Source: Gammaproteobacteria bacterium (lineage in GTDB: Bacteria; Pseudomonadota; Gammaproteobacteria; Pseudomonadales; Pseudohongiellaceae). From it: a DNA stretch of 64,000 nucleotides. The position numbers and the translations under genes are program-made. Under the pieces are notes generated by a model. The model saw only the letters and a list, made by a program, of their open reading frames with translations. It did no database searches and was not told where the DNA came from. Positions 10,054 to 19,923 of the stretch are shown piece by piece (the first letter of the stretch is position 1; every line of letters starts with the position of its first letter). The stretch is taken from assembly GCA_028818225.1 (NCBI GenBank), contig JAPPOG010000004.1:62001-126000 (forward strand), given 5' to 3'.

Positions 10054-10483
10054 AACTTTTCCTCAAGCTGGCATGCATAGATTAAGTCATATGCTAATTC
10101 TTTCTGGCAGCGTTGGCCATGCTGCGTATGCCATGCAGACACTTATAATCAACTACTGTATAAATTTATATGGGTTACTCCGCTCATATTTTTGCCAATT
10201 TCGTTGCGATACATTGCATCCAAGGCAATAGATTTGGAAAAGAACGTGGGATCATTAAAACAAGAAACAATAAGAGCTGGGTCTGCTCGCAAGGGATTTT
10301 TCCTGTGTACCCTGATAGCAATTCTGGCAGTTTATATATTGGCAGCCTGATCCAGATTGCTACTCAGCGCTAAATACATAGAGTATTGAACGATTGTTCA
10401 AGTAATGGGCTCGACTTACAAAAAGGATTAACCAGCTAGATTTGGCAAAAATAAAAAAACGTGCAAACGTCTCCAGTGCTCGG

Positions 10484-10521
10484 AACTCCGATGTTCGCTG
10501 TATTAGCATCGGAGTTTTTTT
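10484..10521. terminator. Rho-independent terminator
   Basis: aactccgatg ... catcggagtt followed by T run; 10-bp perfect stem. Confidence 0.75.
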
Positions 10522-10542
10522 ATTGAGATAAGGAATAATCTC

Positions 10543-10962
10543 CTAGCAAAATCCCGCATTTATGCAGCTACCCCATTCGCTCCATTGTATGGGTGGCGTA
10601 TGATTTTGCGCTTCCAGAATGTAAGTGTGGCCGGCAAGTGGCGTATTATCCATTCCCCACCAGATATAGATCATGCCGTCGAAGACACCGGCAAATGGCT
10701 GGTCAAAGCTGGGCCAGACCTAGGGAGGAATGCCATTGGTGCCGGAATCCATGTCCAGTGTCGAATTGAACAGCCCGCGAAATGCTGCCACTTCGATGGC
10801 ATTTTTGAAAGGAGACGCCATTAACAGCGCTTCGGAGAACCGTGCACGGTCCCGGTATTGCTGATAGGAAGGAATAGCAACAGACATAAGCACGCCGATA
10901 ATGGCAGTGACCATCATCAATTCGAGAAGGGTGAATCCCTTTTGTGTTTTCCTACTGCTCAT
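10543..10962 (-). pseudogene. Type IV pilin-like protein interrupted by an in-frame TAG
   Basis: Prepilin leader [42 protein letters not shown] stops at TAG 10720-10722; same frame continues VWPSFDQPFAGVFDGMIYIWWGMDNTPLAGHTYILEAQNHTPPIQWSEWGSCINAGFC*. Confidence 0.75.
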
Positions 10963-11118
10963 GCCCCAAAAACCGGGAAAATCCTGAAGCCCTAGATTAT
11001 AGGACTAAAAACTGCAGAAATTCATGAAAAAATGGGGGAACCTTCGGAAATAGTCCCCTTAAATCGGAGATTCTTATGATTTTTGGAGATGCACAGTCTG
11101 TGCGACTGGGATTAATAG

Positions 11119-11463
11119 CTATTTCTTGCGAGCAATGAAATCTACTAATGAATCTATTGCGTCGATGACAGATCGAGCCGCGACCAGGAATGTGAGCTTT
11201 ACCTGCTGTGTGAAAGAGAGAAAAGAGGTCGAACGCCAGCAACGTTTAAATTTTATCCAGCTCGCATTTTGCTGCAGGTGAAAAGAAAAACGACTGGATA
11301 CTTTGGTCATCAACCCGGCAGCCAGGCCCAAAAATAGTATGCCAGGAATAATTGGAAGAATGAGTCCAATTAAACCGATTATCACAAACACTCCCACGAT
11401 GAACATGAGTACTGCTTTCATAACGAAAGGTAGCTCTGTGCTGTGCTCTTCACTGTAATTCAT
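11119..11463 (-). CDS. Small membrane protein, DUF454-like
   Basis: VIIGLIGLILPIIPGILFLGLAAGL. Confidence 0.5.
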   Translation of the reverse strand: MNYSEEHSTELPFVMKAVLMFIVGVFVIIGLIGLILPIIPGILFLGLAAGLMTKVSSRFSFHLQQNASWIKFKRCWRSTSFLSFTQQVKLTFLVAARSVIDAIDSLVDFIARKK

Positions 11464-11623
11464 AACCGACTCCGTTTTATCTTAGACCTGATTGCCTCAG
11501 AAAAGGTTATGCATCAACTGTGCGACACCCTAACTTGTTGATAATTATTAAATTTACTTTGTATGTTTAGGTCGCAAGTGGCGTAAATCGCCACTTTTTG
11601 AGATGTGTCCAGACCCGATAGAT

Positions 11624-12061
11624 TCAGAAACCAGCGCGCTGATTTTCCACCAAGACTTTCATGCCATCGAGGATGGTGCTGCCACTATCATCATATTGCT
11701 GCTTCTGTTCTTCCGTCGAAAACGGACCCTGGGTTACGAATATTTCAGTCCCTCCTTCAACCGCTGAGAATCGAAAACTAACAACAATGTGCTGGGCAGG
11801 ATGGTCCTCCTGCTCGGGAGTGAAACAGGTATATACAAGATATTGATGCAGTGCGATTTCAGTTATTTCGCCTTTCATAATGGTACGAGTTTCACCGTCA
11901 GCCTCCGTATCGAAATGTATGGCACTGCCTTCGCGCCAGTCAGAAATAATGGCACAACCGAGGAAAAACAAACGCGCCTGTTCCGGCGTCGTGAGAGCGT
12001 TCCATACACTGGCAATCGGTGCTCGGATAAAGATACTCTTCTCTGAATAATGAAAGCTCAT
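11624..12061 (-). CDS. SRPBCC/AHSA1-like domain protein
   Basis: IFIRAPIASVWNALTTPEQARLFF ... START-like layout. Confidence 0.8.
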   Translation of the reverse strand: MSFHYSEKSIFIRAPIASVWNALTTPEQARLFFLGCAIISDWREGSAIHFDTEADGETRTIMKGEITEIALHQYLVYTCFTPEQEDHPAQHIVVSFRFSAVEGGTEIFVTQGPFSTEEQKQQYDDSGSTILDGMKVLVENQRAGF

Positions 12062-12235
12062 AGACTGGAGTAAACTTCGCTGTATTCAATCCTGTCCCTG
12101 ATCACTAAATTCCTGATGATAAAGTAAAGCCTGCAAAGATTGGAGAATTACCGGTTCAGATCAGCTAAAACAGCTGAGATAGCTGTTAGAATCATTCACC
12201 AAACTGGATAAGGAAAAACACGGCGATTAAAAATT

Positions 12236-13003
12236 ATGAAAATTGCATGTATAGGCAGTATAGGAGATCAAGCTGCTGCAGATTTACTGGTAACTGCAAT
12301 CTATTTGGCACGGGAAGGGCTTGATGTCAGTTTTGTAGGAATAGTTGAAGACGAAATTGATAAAAACAGGCTGGCATGGGAAGGAGTAAATACCGATTTA
12401 CTTCTGCAGAAAACTGCAAAAGATTTCTTTAGTGAAGAAGGTCTGGCAACTGTCTCTTCTGAACTTTCACAGTGCAATTATATTTTTGTCACAGGGCAAG
12501 TTCTTTCCTTATTAAGCGATGAAGAAAGAGAACGATTAATTAATACACTAAAAAGTCTGCGTGGTTCCGGTACAAAAATAGTCTTTGATTGTAATCACAG
12601 TGCCGCAAGATGGGATGATGAGCGCTCCGCTACCAAAGCCTATACCGCTTTAATTGCAATCACTGATATTAGTTTGCCGAATTACGAAGAAGAGTCAGCC
12701 CTGTTTATGGATGAAAGTACCGCCGCCTTAATCGCACGACATCATGCCCTTGGCGTTCCTGAAATTGCCTTAAAAAACGGGATTAGGCCGAATTGGCTTT
12801 CAACGAAACCGGAAAAATCGCCGAAAGAATTTCCAGTCGAGCGAATTGAGCAAGTAGTGGATGATAGTGGTGTTGGCGAAGCCTTCAATGCTGCTTATGT
12901 TGCAACAAGAATAAGTGGCAGAACTTACTGTGGTTCTGTTGAGCAGGGCCAATTGTTGGCGGCGAAGGTGGTGCAATTCCCGGGCGCCATTCTTCCAAAA
13001 TAA
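12236..13003 (+). CDS. PfkB/KdgK-like sugar kinase homologue, degenerate
   Basis: MKIACIGS...TAIYLAREGLDVSFVG; ALPNYEEE-like region; VVDDSGVGEAFNAAYVATRISG in place of the GAGD motif. Confidence 0.7.
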   Translation: MKIACIGSIGDQAAADLLVTAIYLAREGLDVSFVGIVEDEIDKNRLAWEGVNTDLLLQKTAKDFFSEEGLATVSSELSQCNYIFVTGQVLSLLSDEERERLINTLKSLRGSGTKIVFDCNHSAARWDDERSATKAYTALIAITDISLPNYEEESALFMDESTAALIARHHALGVPEIALKNGIRPNWLSTKPEKSPKEFPVERIEQVVDDSGVGEAFNAAYVATRISGRTYCGSVEQGQLLAAKVVQFPGAILPK

Positions 13004-13007
13004 AAGT

Positions 13008-13490
13008 TTAACCCTGTTGCTGCGTTCTTCGAAAGAAAAGTGTTCTTATAAACGCTATTGTTGAATGAAGTAACAAAATCAACAAAGAAGCATTGTAAAA
13101 GTTTGCAAGGTAGGCGGTTAATTTAAACAGACCTATAAGCGCGCAAATACAGCAACCAGTATGCAATGTGGACTGCAGCAGAATCAGCCGAATGGGAAAC
13201 AGATCGGGATAAGTCTTGCGTAAATTACTCGACCTCCTTGGTAGTACAAGTAATCCAGCAATTGCGTAAATAGAAAGTAAAAGTCCGCAAATAGTCCAGG
13301 CGATGCCCTGGTTGGCTTCCTTAGTGAATACAACAAAGGGAAGCAGAGCAAAAAATACAGCGCCCATGCTGCCATAAATCAATGCCATTATTCTGAACTG
13401 TTCTGGCGGTTCAATTTTTCCGGTGTTGCGGGATAACCCAACTAAAACTGCCGAAAATCCTGCCAGGCCGAGGGCGATTTCAGCGATCAC
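13008..13490 (-). CDS. Hypothetical membrane protein
   Basis: 160 aa; IALGLAGFSAVLVGLSRN; resembles the interrupted protein at 45272. Confidence 0.55.
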   Translation of the reverse strand: MIAEIALGLAGFSAVLVGLSRNTGKIEPPEQFRIMALIYGSMGAVFFALLPFVVFTKEANQGIAWTICGLLLSIYAIAGLLVLPRRSSNLRKTYPDLFPIRLILLQSTLHTGCCICALIGLFKLTAYLANFYNASLLILLLHSTIAFIRTLFFRRTQQQG

Positions 13491-13668
13491 CTGCAGAGCA
13501 TCGAAGTTTGGGATGGCGTGGCTCTCCTGCGCAATTACTTATAACGTTGTCGGATTTCAGGCAAGTATCTTTACGTCCATTGAGTTCCTAATTCCAGGTA
13601 GACTATGGTGATGAGGCTGTTTATGCTTGAAAGCCTATCTTCCTGATAAAAATAATTAACTGGAGGAA

Positions 13669-15183
13669 ATGATGTGCCATAAGTTCCTCGCTGTAGCTAC
13701 ACTAGGTTTGGTTTTGCCCGCGCTGGGATTTGCCCAATCCTGTGAAAGCCTGCTTTCGTTTTCAATGCCCGGGGTTCAGGTAGATGGTGCCGAAGTTATT
13801 GCCAGTGGCAGATTTCAACCGCCCGGTGGAAACGCCACTAGCTCAAGGCTGTATCAGGAGTTACCCCAGTTCTGTCGTGTATCCATTACCCTGACCCCAA
13901 GCGCCGACTCCGATATCAAGATGGAGTTATGGCTGCCCAGTAATTCCTGGAATGGCAAGTACCTGGCGGTTGGCAATGGTGCGTTTACCGGCAGCATTCG
14001 GCATGCTGCCATGGCCATGCCTTTGAGTCGGGGTTATGCAACCAGTTCCACCGATACCGGCCACTTGGGTAATACAGCAAGTTTTGCCCTGGGTCATCCG
14101 GAGAAAGTTTATGACTTTGGTTGGCGTGCAGTGCATGAGATGGCAGTGACCTCAAAGGCGATTATCGACGCTTATTATGCTGATGGGCTGCGCTTTTCCT
14201 ATTTCACGGGTTGTTCGGCAGGAGGCAGGCAAGCCATGAAAGAAGCGCAAAGGTTTCCATTTGATTTTGATGGCATCGTTGCCGGTGCCCCCGGATTAGA
14301 TTGGACCGGGAGAGCTGCAGCCTCTTTGCGCATTGCGACCCACCTGGAAGCTAATCCTGCTGCACAATTGAGGGAATCGGATCGTGCGTTACTGCATCAG
14401 ACTGCGCTGGATTTCTGTGATGCGCATGATGGTGTAGTAGATGGAATTATTGGCAATCCTGCTCAGTGCAACATTAATCCTGAAGTTTTGCAGTGCGATG
14501 GGGAAAATACCGGCGCCTGTCTAAGTGAAGAACAGGTTAACACTGCGCAAATGATTTATGCCTCCCCTGCCAATCCGGTAACCGGGCGCGCAATTACCGG
14601 TTTGCTGCCCGGCAGCGAACTGGGCTGGACAGATTTGGGCTGGACTCGTTCCGCTCGCGCAACCGGGTTGGAACAGTACCGTTACCTGGTGTATGAAGAT
14701 GAAACCTGGACTATTGATCAATTCGAGTTCGAACGGGACATTTATCGTGCGGAAAGAAAGGACGACGACACGCTAAATGCATTGAGTCCGGATCTTTTTG
14801 AATTTGTTGAAAGAGGTGGAAAGCTGATTGCTTATCATGGCTGGGCTGACCCACAAATATCCCCTGCGAATGCCACACAATACTTTGAGCGCGTAATGCA
14901 AGTGATGGGAGGAAGAGATCAGATTCACGATTCAGTGCGCCTCTTCATGGCGCCGGGGATGGGCCATTGTGCGGGTGGACCAGGACCAAACAGTTTTGAT
15001 TCGCTCACGGCTCTCGAGAATTGGGTAGAGAATGGTGAAGCTCCGGATAGCATTATCGCCGTGCATAGAACCGACGGGGTGGTGGATATGTCTCGTCCGC
15101 TTTGCCCATACCCCGAAGTGGCGGTTTACGATGGAACCGGTAGCACCGATGAGGCCGAAAATTTTTCCTGCCAGGCGCCCTGA
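13669..15183 (+). CDS. Tannase/feruloyl esterase family protein
   Basis: Signal peptide; YFTGCSAGGRQAMKEAQRFPFDFDGIVAGAPG; C-terminal GMGHCAGGPGP. Confidence 0.9.
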   Translation: MMCHKFLAVATLGLVLPALGFAQSCESLLSFSMPGVQVDGAEVIASGRFQPPGGNATSSRLYQELPQFCRVSITLTPSADSDIKMELWLPSNSWNGKYLAVGNGAFTGSIRHAAMAMPLSRGYATSSTDTGHLGNTASFALGHPEKVYDFGWRAVHEMAVTSKAIIDAYYADGLRFSYFTGCSAGGRQAMKEAQRFPFDFDGIVAGAPGLDWTGRAAASLRIATHLEANPAAQLRESDRALLHQTALDFCDAHDGVVDGIIGNPAQCNINPEVLQCDGENTGACLSEEQVNTAQMIYASPANPVTGRAITGLLPGSELGWTDLGWTRSARATGLEQYRYLVYEDETWTIDQFEFERDIYRAERKDDDTLNALSPDLFEFVERGGKLIAYHGWADPQISPANATQYFERVMQVMGGRDQIHDSVRLFMAPGMGHCAGGPGPNSFDSLTALENWVENGEAPDSIIAVHRTDGVVDMSRPLCPYPEVAVYDGTGSTDEAENFSCQAP

Positions 15184-15188
15184 ATGAT

Positions 15189-16082
15189 ATGAGAGCTACT
15201 GCTTTCTGCGTATTCCTAATTGCTGTTCTTGGCAGCACTTCCGGTTATTCCCAAAATGAAAATATCGATCTTTCCGGAGTAATCGACATGCATGTGCATG
15301 CCGGGCCTGACTCCAGACCCCGAGCCATGAATGACTGGGAAGCTGTGCAAATGGCAGCAGAGGCGGGACTGCGCGGCGTCTTGCTAAAAAACCATTTCAC
15401 CATGACCGCTGACCGGGCAGCACTGGCAGCGCAATTAGTACCTGATCTCCATGTCTTCGGTGGCATTGCGCTGAATCGAGCTGTAGGGGGAATCAATCCC
15501 GAAGCTGTCCGACAGATGGCCTCTTTCAGCGGAGGTCGTGGCAAAGTGGTATGGTTGCCAACCTTCGATTCAGAATTCTATGTTAAAAGAGCAGGGACAT
15601 CTGGCCCCTTTGTATCTGTTATGGAAGACGGAAGGCCGGTAACTGCTTTACTGGAAGTATTTTCTGTTATCGCAGAGAACGGTCTGTTGTTGGCTATGGG
15701 CCATTCATCGCCAGACGAAGTGTTGGCCCTGATACCGATAGCCCAGGATCAGGGGGTTGAAAATATTCTGGTGACTCATGTGTTTGGCCAAGAAGCAACA
15801 CGCGCACAAATCCGGCAAATGGCAGCAGCGGGAGCCATCATGGAGCTGGATTGGTTGGCTGCCTACACCAATCCCACTTTATTAAATGACTACATTGAAG
15901 TGATTCAATCAGTAGGCGCTGAAAGCTTTATAATTTCTTCAGATTTTGGGCAGGCAGAAAACCCTGATCATGCCACTGGCATGCGCGACTTTATTGCTGC
16001 CCTGCGTTCCGGGGAAATCTCTCAATCTCAAATTGATCTTATGTCAAAAGACAATCCAGCGAAGCTATTAGGATTGGATTGA
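15189..16082 (+). CDS. Exported amidohydrolase-like protein (DUF6282-like)
   Basis: VIDMHVHAGPDSRPR; AMGHSSPDE; LVTHVFG; SSDFGQ. Confidence 0.75.
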   Translation: MRATAFCVFLIAVLGSTSGYSQNENIDLSGVIDMHVHAGPDSRPRAMNDWEAVQMAAEAGLRGVLLKNHFTMTADRAALAAQLVPDLHVFGGIALNRAVGGINPEAVRQMASFSGGRGKVVWLPTFDSEFYVKRAGTSGPFVSVMEDGRPVTALLEVFSVIAENGLLLAMGHSSPDEVLALIPIAQDQGVENILVTHVFGQEATRAQIRQMAAAGAIMELDWLAAYTNPTLLNDYIEVIQSVGAESFIISSDFGQAENPDHATGMRDFIAALRSGEISQSQIDLMSKDNPAKLLGLD

Positions 16083-16085
16083 AAG

Positions 16086-16357
16086 CTATAAAAACATACT
16101 GCTGATAACTCCAGAGCAGGCAGCGAGTATTAACGCAGCGGTAGCGAACCAGCCAATCAGGAAGCCAGGTGTTCTTTTTCCTGGTGCATTTCGGTGCCGA
16201 CACAAAACATAATGCGACTAAGCAAGAGGAATCCGCCCATAGCAACAGCAAATAATTCACTCAAGTAATAGGAACAAATCCACATGGCTGGGATTACGAC
16301 GATAATTTGCTCAAGAGTATTTTGCTGAACACTGGAATTGCATGATGTGGTAGCGCT
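16086..16357 (-). pseudogene. MAPEG-family membrane protein remnant, 5'-truncated and frameshifted
   Basis: Frame A: VQQNTLEQIIVVIPAMWICSYYLSELFAVAMGGFLLLSRIMFCVGT; frame B continues RNAPGKRTPGFLIGWFATAALILAACSGVISSMFL*. Confidence 0.65.
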
Positions 16358-16466
16358 TTAGCATGTCAATTAATTGCAGGTTTAAGCACATAATGGAGTG
16401 TAATTGCGGGTATTTAGATCACCAAAGATCGGATAAAATACTGCGGACACATGAATCAGAAGCCAA

Positions 16467-17414
16467 TTGATGAACGTCACTGATTTTTTTAGCCGGGAAG
16501 AACTTCAGGAGCTCTGCCAGCGCAGCAATCCGCATGCATGGTTTGCTTTTGTGGTGAGCTGGGGAATTATTGTTTTCGCATTGGGGCTGGTAGCTTTCTG
16601 GCCAAACCCAGTAACAGTACTAATCGCCATGTTGCTATTGGGTGGCAGGCAATTAGGGCTCGCTGTATTAATGCATGAATGTGGTCATGGTTCACTGTTC
16701 GAAACCCGAGCGCTCAATCAGTTTGTCGGTAAATGGCTTGCCGCCGCGCCGGTGTTTTATCGAATTGATGACTACATGGACAATCATTTGAAGCATCATG
16801 CCAAGATAGGTTCCCGGGAAGATCCAGACCTGAGTCGCTACGAACGCTATCCTGTTCCAGCGAGGTCGCTTAAACGCAAAGTCATTCGAGATCTTACGGG
16901 AAGAACTACCTGGAACTATTTTCGAGTCGTATTTAATGCCAACAAAATTGTTTATGTTGATGAAAGCAATAAGAGACGTTTTAGTATCAAGAATCTGCTT
17001 GAAAGGTTTCATGCCCCGATAATTGCCAACCTGTTAATGCTCGTTGTTTTAACAGCACTCGGATTGCCATGGTTATACCTGCTATGGATTGCTTCTTATT
17101 TTAGTTCTTACATGGTGTTTAGCCGTATCCGCAATCTCGCCGAACATGCAGTAGTTCCCGAATTGTTTAGTGATGATCCGGTGATGAACACGCGCACTAC
17201 GATCCCCAGTTGGTGGGAGCGCCTGACTTTTGCTCCAAACTCCGTTTGTTATCATCTCGAACATCATCTCATGCCTTCGGTTCCAAAATACCGCCTCGCG
17301 CATTTTCATCAGGAACTAAAAGCACGTGGTGTCCTTGACCGGGCAGATATCGCCAACGGCTATATGGAAGTTGTGCGCAAGTTGATAGTTGAGCCTGAAG
17401 CTCAGGCCGCCTAG
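16467..17414 (+). CDS. Fatty acid desaturase family protein
   Basis: Histidine boxes HECGHGS, HLKHH, HLEHH. Confidence 0.9.
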   Translation: MMNVTDFFSREELQELCQRSNPHAWFAFVVSWGIIVFALGLVAFWPNPVTVLIAMLLLGGRQLGLAVLMHECGHGSLFETRALNQFVGKWLAAAPVFYRIDDYMDNHLKHHAKIGSREDPDLSRYERYPVPARSLKRKVIRDLTGRTTWNYFRVVFNANKIVYVDESNKRRFSIKNLLERFHAPIIANLLMLVVLTALGLPWLYLLWIASYFSSYMVFSRIRNLAEHAVVPELFSDDPVMNTRTTIPSWWERLTFAPNSVCYHLEHHLMPSVPKYRLAHFHQELKARGVLDRADIANGYMEVVRKLIVEPEAQAA

Positions 17415-17596
17415 ACTCTTTCTGCTCTAATTCCATACCTCAGTTGCTTCGGCCCCAGCATAATTTGTTGGTAGCTGGCGAGCGACATAGCAGGTCAACC
17501 AGCACCACCAGTTCAGTGAGACTTGCTTATTTCGCGGTAGAAGCGTAATTTCAAACACAGCGAAACGCTTGCTTAAAACAAAAAGAGGAGGGTTGA

Positions 17597-18559
17597 ATGA
17601 ACGTTCAAAACACTCACGGGAAAGCGGCATGCTTGGCAGTATTGCTGGGTATTATTGGTTTGCCGCTGGTAGCACAGGGTCAAACGGAGGAAATCCCTCG
17701 TTTGCAGAACGGCTTGCCAGACATGCAGGGTACCTGGGATTTTCGCACTATTACTCCATTTCAGCGGCCCTCTGAGCTTGGAGAGCAGGAATTTCTCACT
17801 GAAGCAGAATTTGCGGATTTTGAGGCGGCCGAAATAGAGCGCCGCGATCGAGACAACTTTACTGACACCACCACAACTGGGGATTACAACCAGTTCTGGT
17901 ATGACCGCGGTGAAGCATTACTGGATGATCGTCGAACATCATTGATTACTGATCCCCCGGACGGACGAATTCCAGAGCTCACTGAAGCCGCACAACAACG
18001 TAATGCGGAACGCCGCGAATTAGCGCGACTGGCAGAAGGCATCGAAGTAAGGCCTTTGGCGGAGCGCTGCATTATGGGATTCAATTCAGGTCCGCCGATG
18101 ATTCCGAGTGCATACAATAATAACGTGCAGATTGTGCAGACTGATGACTATTTCCTGATTCATAACGAAATGGTTCATAACATCCGCCCGGTACGTTTAA
18201 GCGATATTGTGCATCGCGATACACCACGCAAATGGGAAGGGGATTCCGTTGGAATTTGGGATGGAGATACCTTGGTTATCGAAACCAAGAACTTTGCCCG
18301 CGACACTTCTTTTGGTAACTCTTCGGCAAACATGCATCTCATTGAGAAATTCTGGATGATCGATGCCAATACCCTTGGTTACGAATTTACTATCGAAGAT
18401 CCGACTACCTGGACCGCACCGTGGACAGTTATGTTTCCAATGCGCAGGGCAGAGCTGCCTATCTATGAATACGCATGCCACGAAGGTAATTACTCAATGG
18501 CGGGTATTCTGGGCGGATGGCGCAGACTTGAGTCTCTCGGCCAGTCCGGACAACAGTAA
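17597..18559 (+). CDS. Exported protein of unknown function, family X paralog 1
   Basis: PRLQNGLPDMQGTWDFRTITPFQRP...AYNNNVQIVQT...GDTLVIETKNF...YEYACHEGNYSMAGIL. Confidence 0.75.
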   Translation: MNVQNTHGKAACLAVLLGIIGLPLVAQGQTEEIPRLQNGLPDMQGTWDFRTITPFQRPSELGEQEFLTEAEFADFEAAEIERRDRDNFTDTTTTGDYNQFWYDRGEALLDDRRTSLITDPPDGRIPELTEAAQQRNAERRELARLAEGIEVRPLAERCIMGFNSGPPMIPSAYNNNVQIVQTDDYFLIHNEMVHNIRPVRLSDIVHRDTPRKWEGDSVGIWDGDTLVIETKNFARDTSFGNSSANMHLIEKFWMIDANTLGYEFTIEDPTTWTAPWTVMFPMRRAELPIYEYACHEGNYSMAGILGGWRRLESLGQSGQQ

Positions 18560-18574
18560 TAAATCCCTAGCAAT

Positions 18575-18607
18575 AAAAAGGGAGTCGAGTAATTCGACTC
18601 CCTTTTT
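18575..18607. terminator. Bidirectional rho-independent terminator
   Basis: aaaaagggagtcga-gtaat-tcgactcccttttt, 14-bp perfect stem between convergent genes. Confidence 0.88.
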
Positions 18608-18618
18608 CGTTTGTCTGA

Positions 18619-19860
18619 CTAATCTTTTATTCGTGCCCCAGTTAACTGAGCAATTGCCGACAGCGTTGTTTGTGCCGCATTGAGGCCAAGACGAAAATCG
18701 TCATCGGTAAATGTGGTCCAAACATCCAATGGTGTATGCCAGGTTGGATTCCAGCCCGCCCCGGTATGCATGCCACGCTCATTTTCTCGCAAACTGATTG
18801 ATGGAACTTCGTTCATGAACGGAGTCGAATCGGTGTTGGTCATGTGTGGGCCAACAGTAGCAGGATAATCCGTATTGTATTGGTCGGCTGCTGCTTTGAA
18901 TACAAACGCAAGTTTCATGGATTCTTCTGCCAAATCGGAATTTGATTGAAACTCGATGTTCACGTCGGCTTCCGGCCGCTGGTCACGACTGACGGTTCCA
19001 TCGGCGGCGGGGGCTCCATGGTCCCACAGCATCATGTCATGTTGAATCATACCCAGCCAGCGTGGTTCCGGGTATTCGCCGGATCCGGGAGGTTCCTCGA
19101 TTCCCTGAAGTTCCTTGCGTTGTTCAACATAGGCATAGGAGCCGTTCAATCCAGTCTCCTCGTTATTCCATAAGGCAAAACGAATCGACACGTCAGTTTC
19201 CACATCGGGGGCATGGAAGATCCGTGCAAGCTCCATAACCAGGGCTGTTCCGGAAGCATTGTCATTAACTGCTTCATTCACTCCATGGCCATCCATGTGT
19301 GCGCCCAAAATGTACATCTCTTCTGGTCGAGTCGTACCGATCTTGGTGCAATACACTTCTGTGCGGGGGCCATTGACAGGTTCTTCCCGATTGAGTTCAC
19401 GAATACGTTCGTCAGGTTGTGCCATCAGGTCACGATTTACCCCAGTTTGTGCGCGGTATCCATAAATAGAAGAACCGCCAGGCCCACTACCATTGCGCCC
19501 AACCTTGCCACCGGTGGGAGTGTTTAAATCGACAGGTTCATTCGATTGTGGGCTGCGTTGTCGCGGCGGGCGGGGTTCCGGGTCGTACACGTAATGCACA
19601 CGCTCAGTATTGGTGCAGCCTACCGCTTTTAATTGTTCTTCTATCCAGTCTACAGCTCTGCGATTACGCTCGGTGCCCTGGCGACGGTCACCGAATTGAG
19701 CCAGGCCTTGGATAACAGACTTATAGCTTTCCAGCTCGAGGCGACTGACCAGCTCACGAATTGGATCTTCGGTATTGTCCTGAGCGTGGATGCCGTTCAG
19801 GCCGATAGCTGTAGCCATGGCCAAAAGGGTAAGTTGAGGAAGCCTGTTCTTCTTATTCAT
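18619..19860 (-). CDS. M28 family metallopeptidase
   Basis: Signal peptide; YILGAHMDGHGVNEAVNDNASGTALVMELAR; WNNEETGLNGSYAYV. Confidence 0.88.
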   Translation of the reverse strand: MNKKNRLPQLTLLAMATAIGLNGIHAQDNTEDPIRELVSRLELESYKSVIQGLAQFGDRRQGTERNRRAVDWIEEQLKAVGCTNTERVHYVYDPEPRPPRQRSPQSNEPVDLNTPTGGKVGRNGSGPGGSSIYGYRAQTGVNRDLMAQPDERIRELNREEPVNGPRTEVYCTKIGTTRPEEMYILGAHMDGHGVNEAVNDNASGTALVMELARIFHAPDVETDVSIRFALWNNEETGLNGSYAYVEQRKELQGIEEPPGSGEYPEPRWLGMIQHDMMLWDHGAPAADGTVSRDQRPEADVNIEFQSNSDLAEESMKLAFVFKAAADQYNTDYPATVGPHMTNTDSTPFMNEVPSISLRENERGMHTGAGWNPTWHTPLDVWTTFTDDDFRLGLNAAQTTLSAIAQLTGARIKD

Positions 19861-19923
19861 AAGCGCTCCGGTTGTTCATCGGATTGTCTGAAGAGCATAA
19901 GCTGGCTTGGCCTTTGAGTCTAG

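Noticed and set aside
16039-16260. 73-aa minus ORF
   Set aside because: Wrong-frame read across the MAPEG remnant
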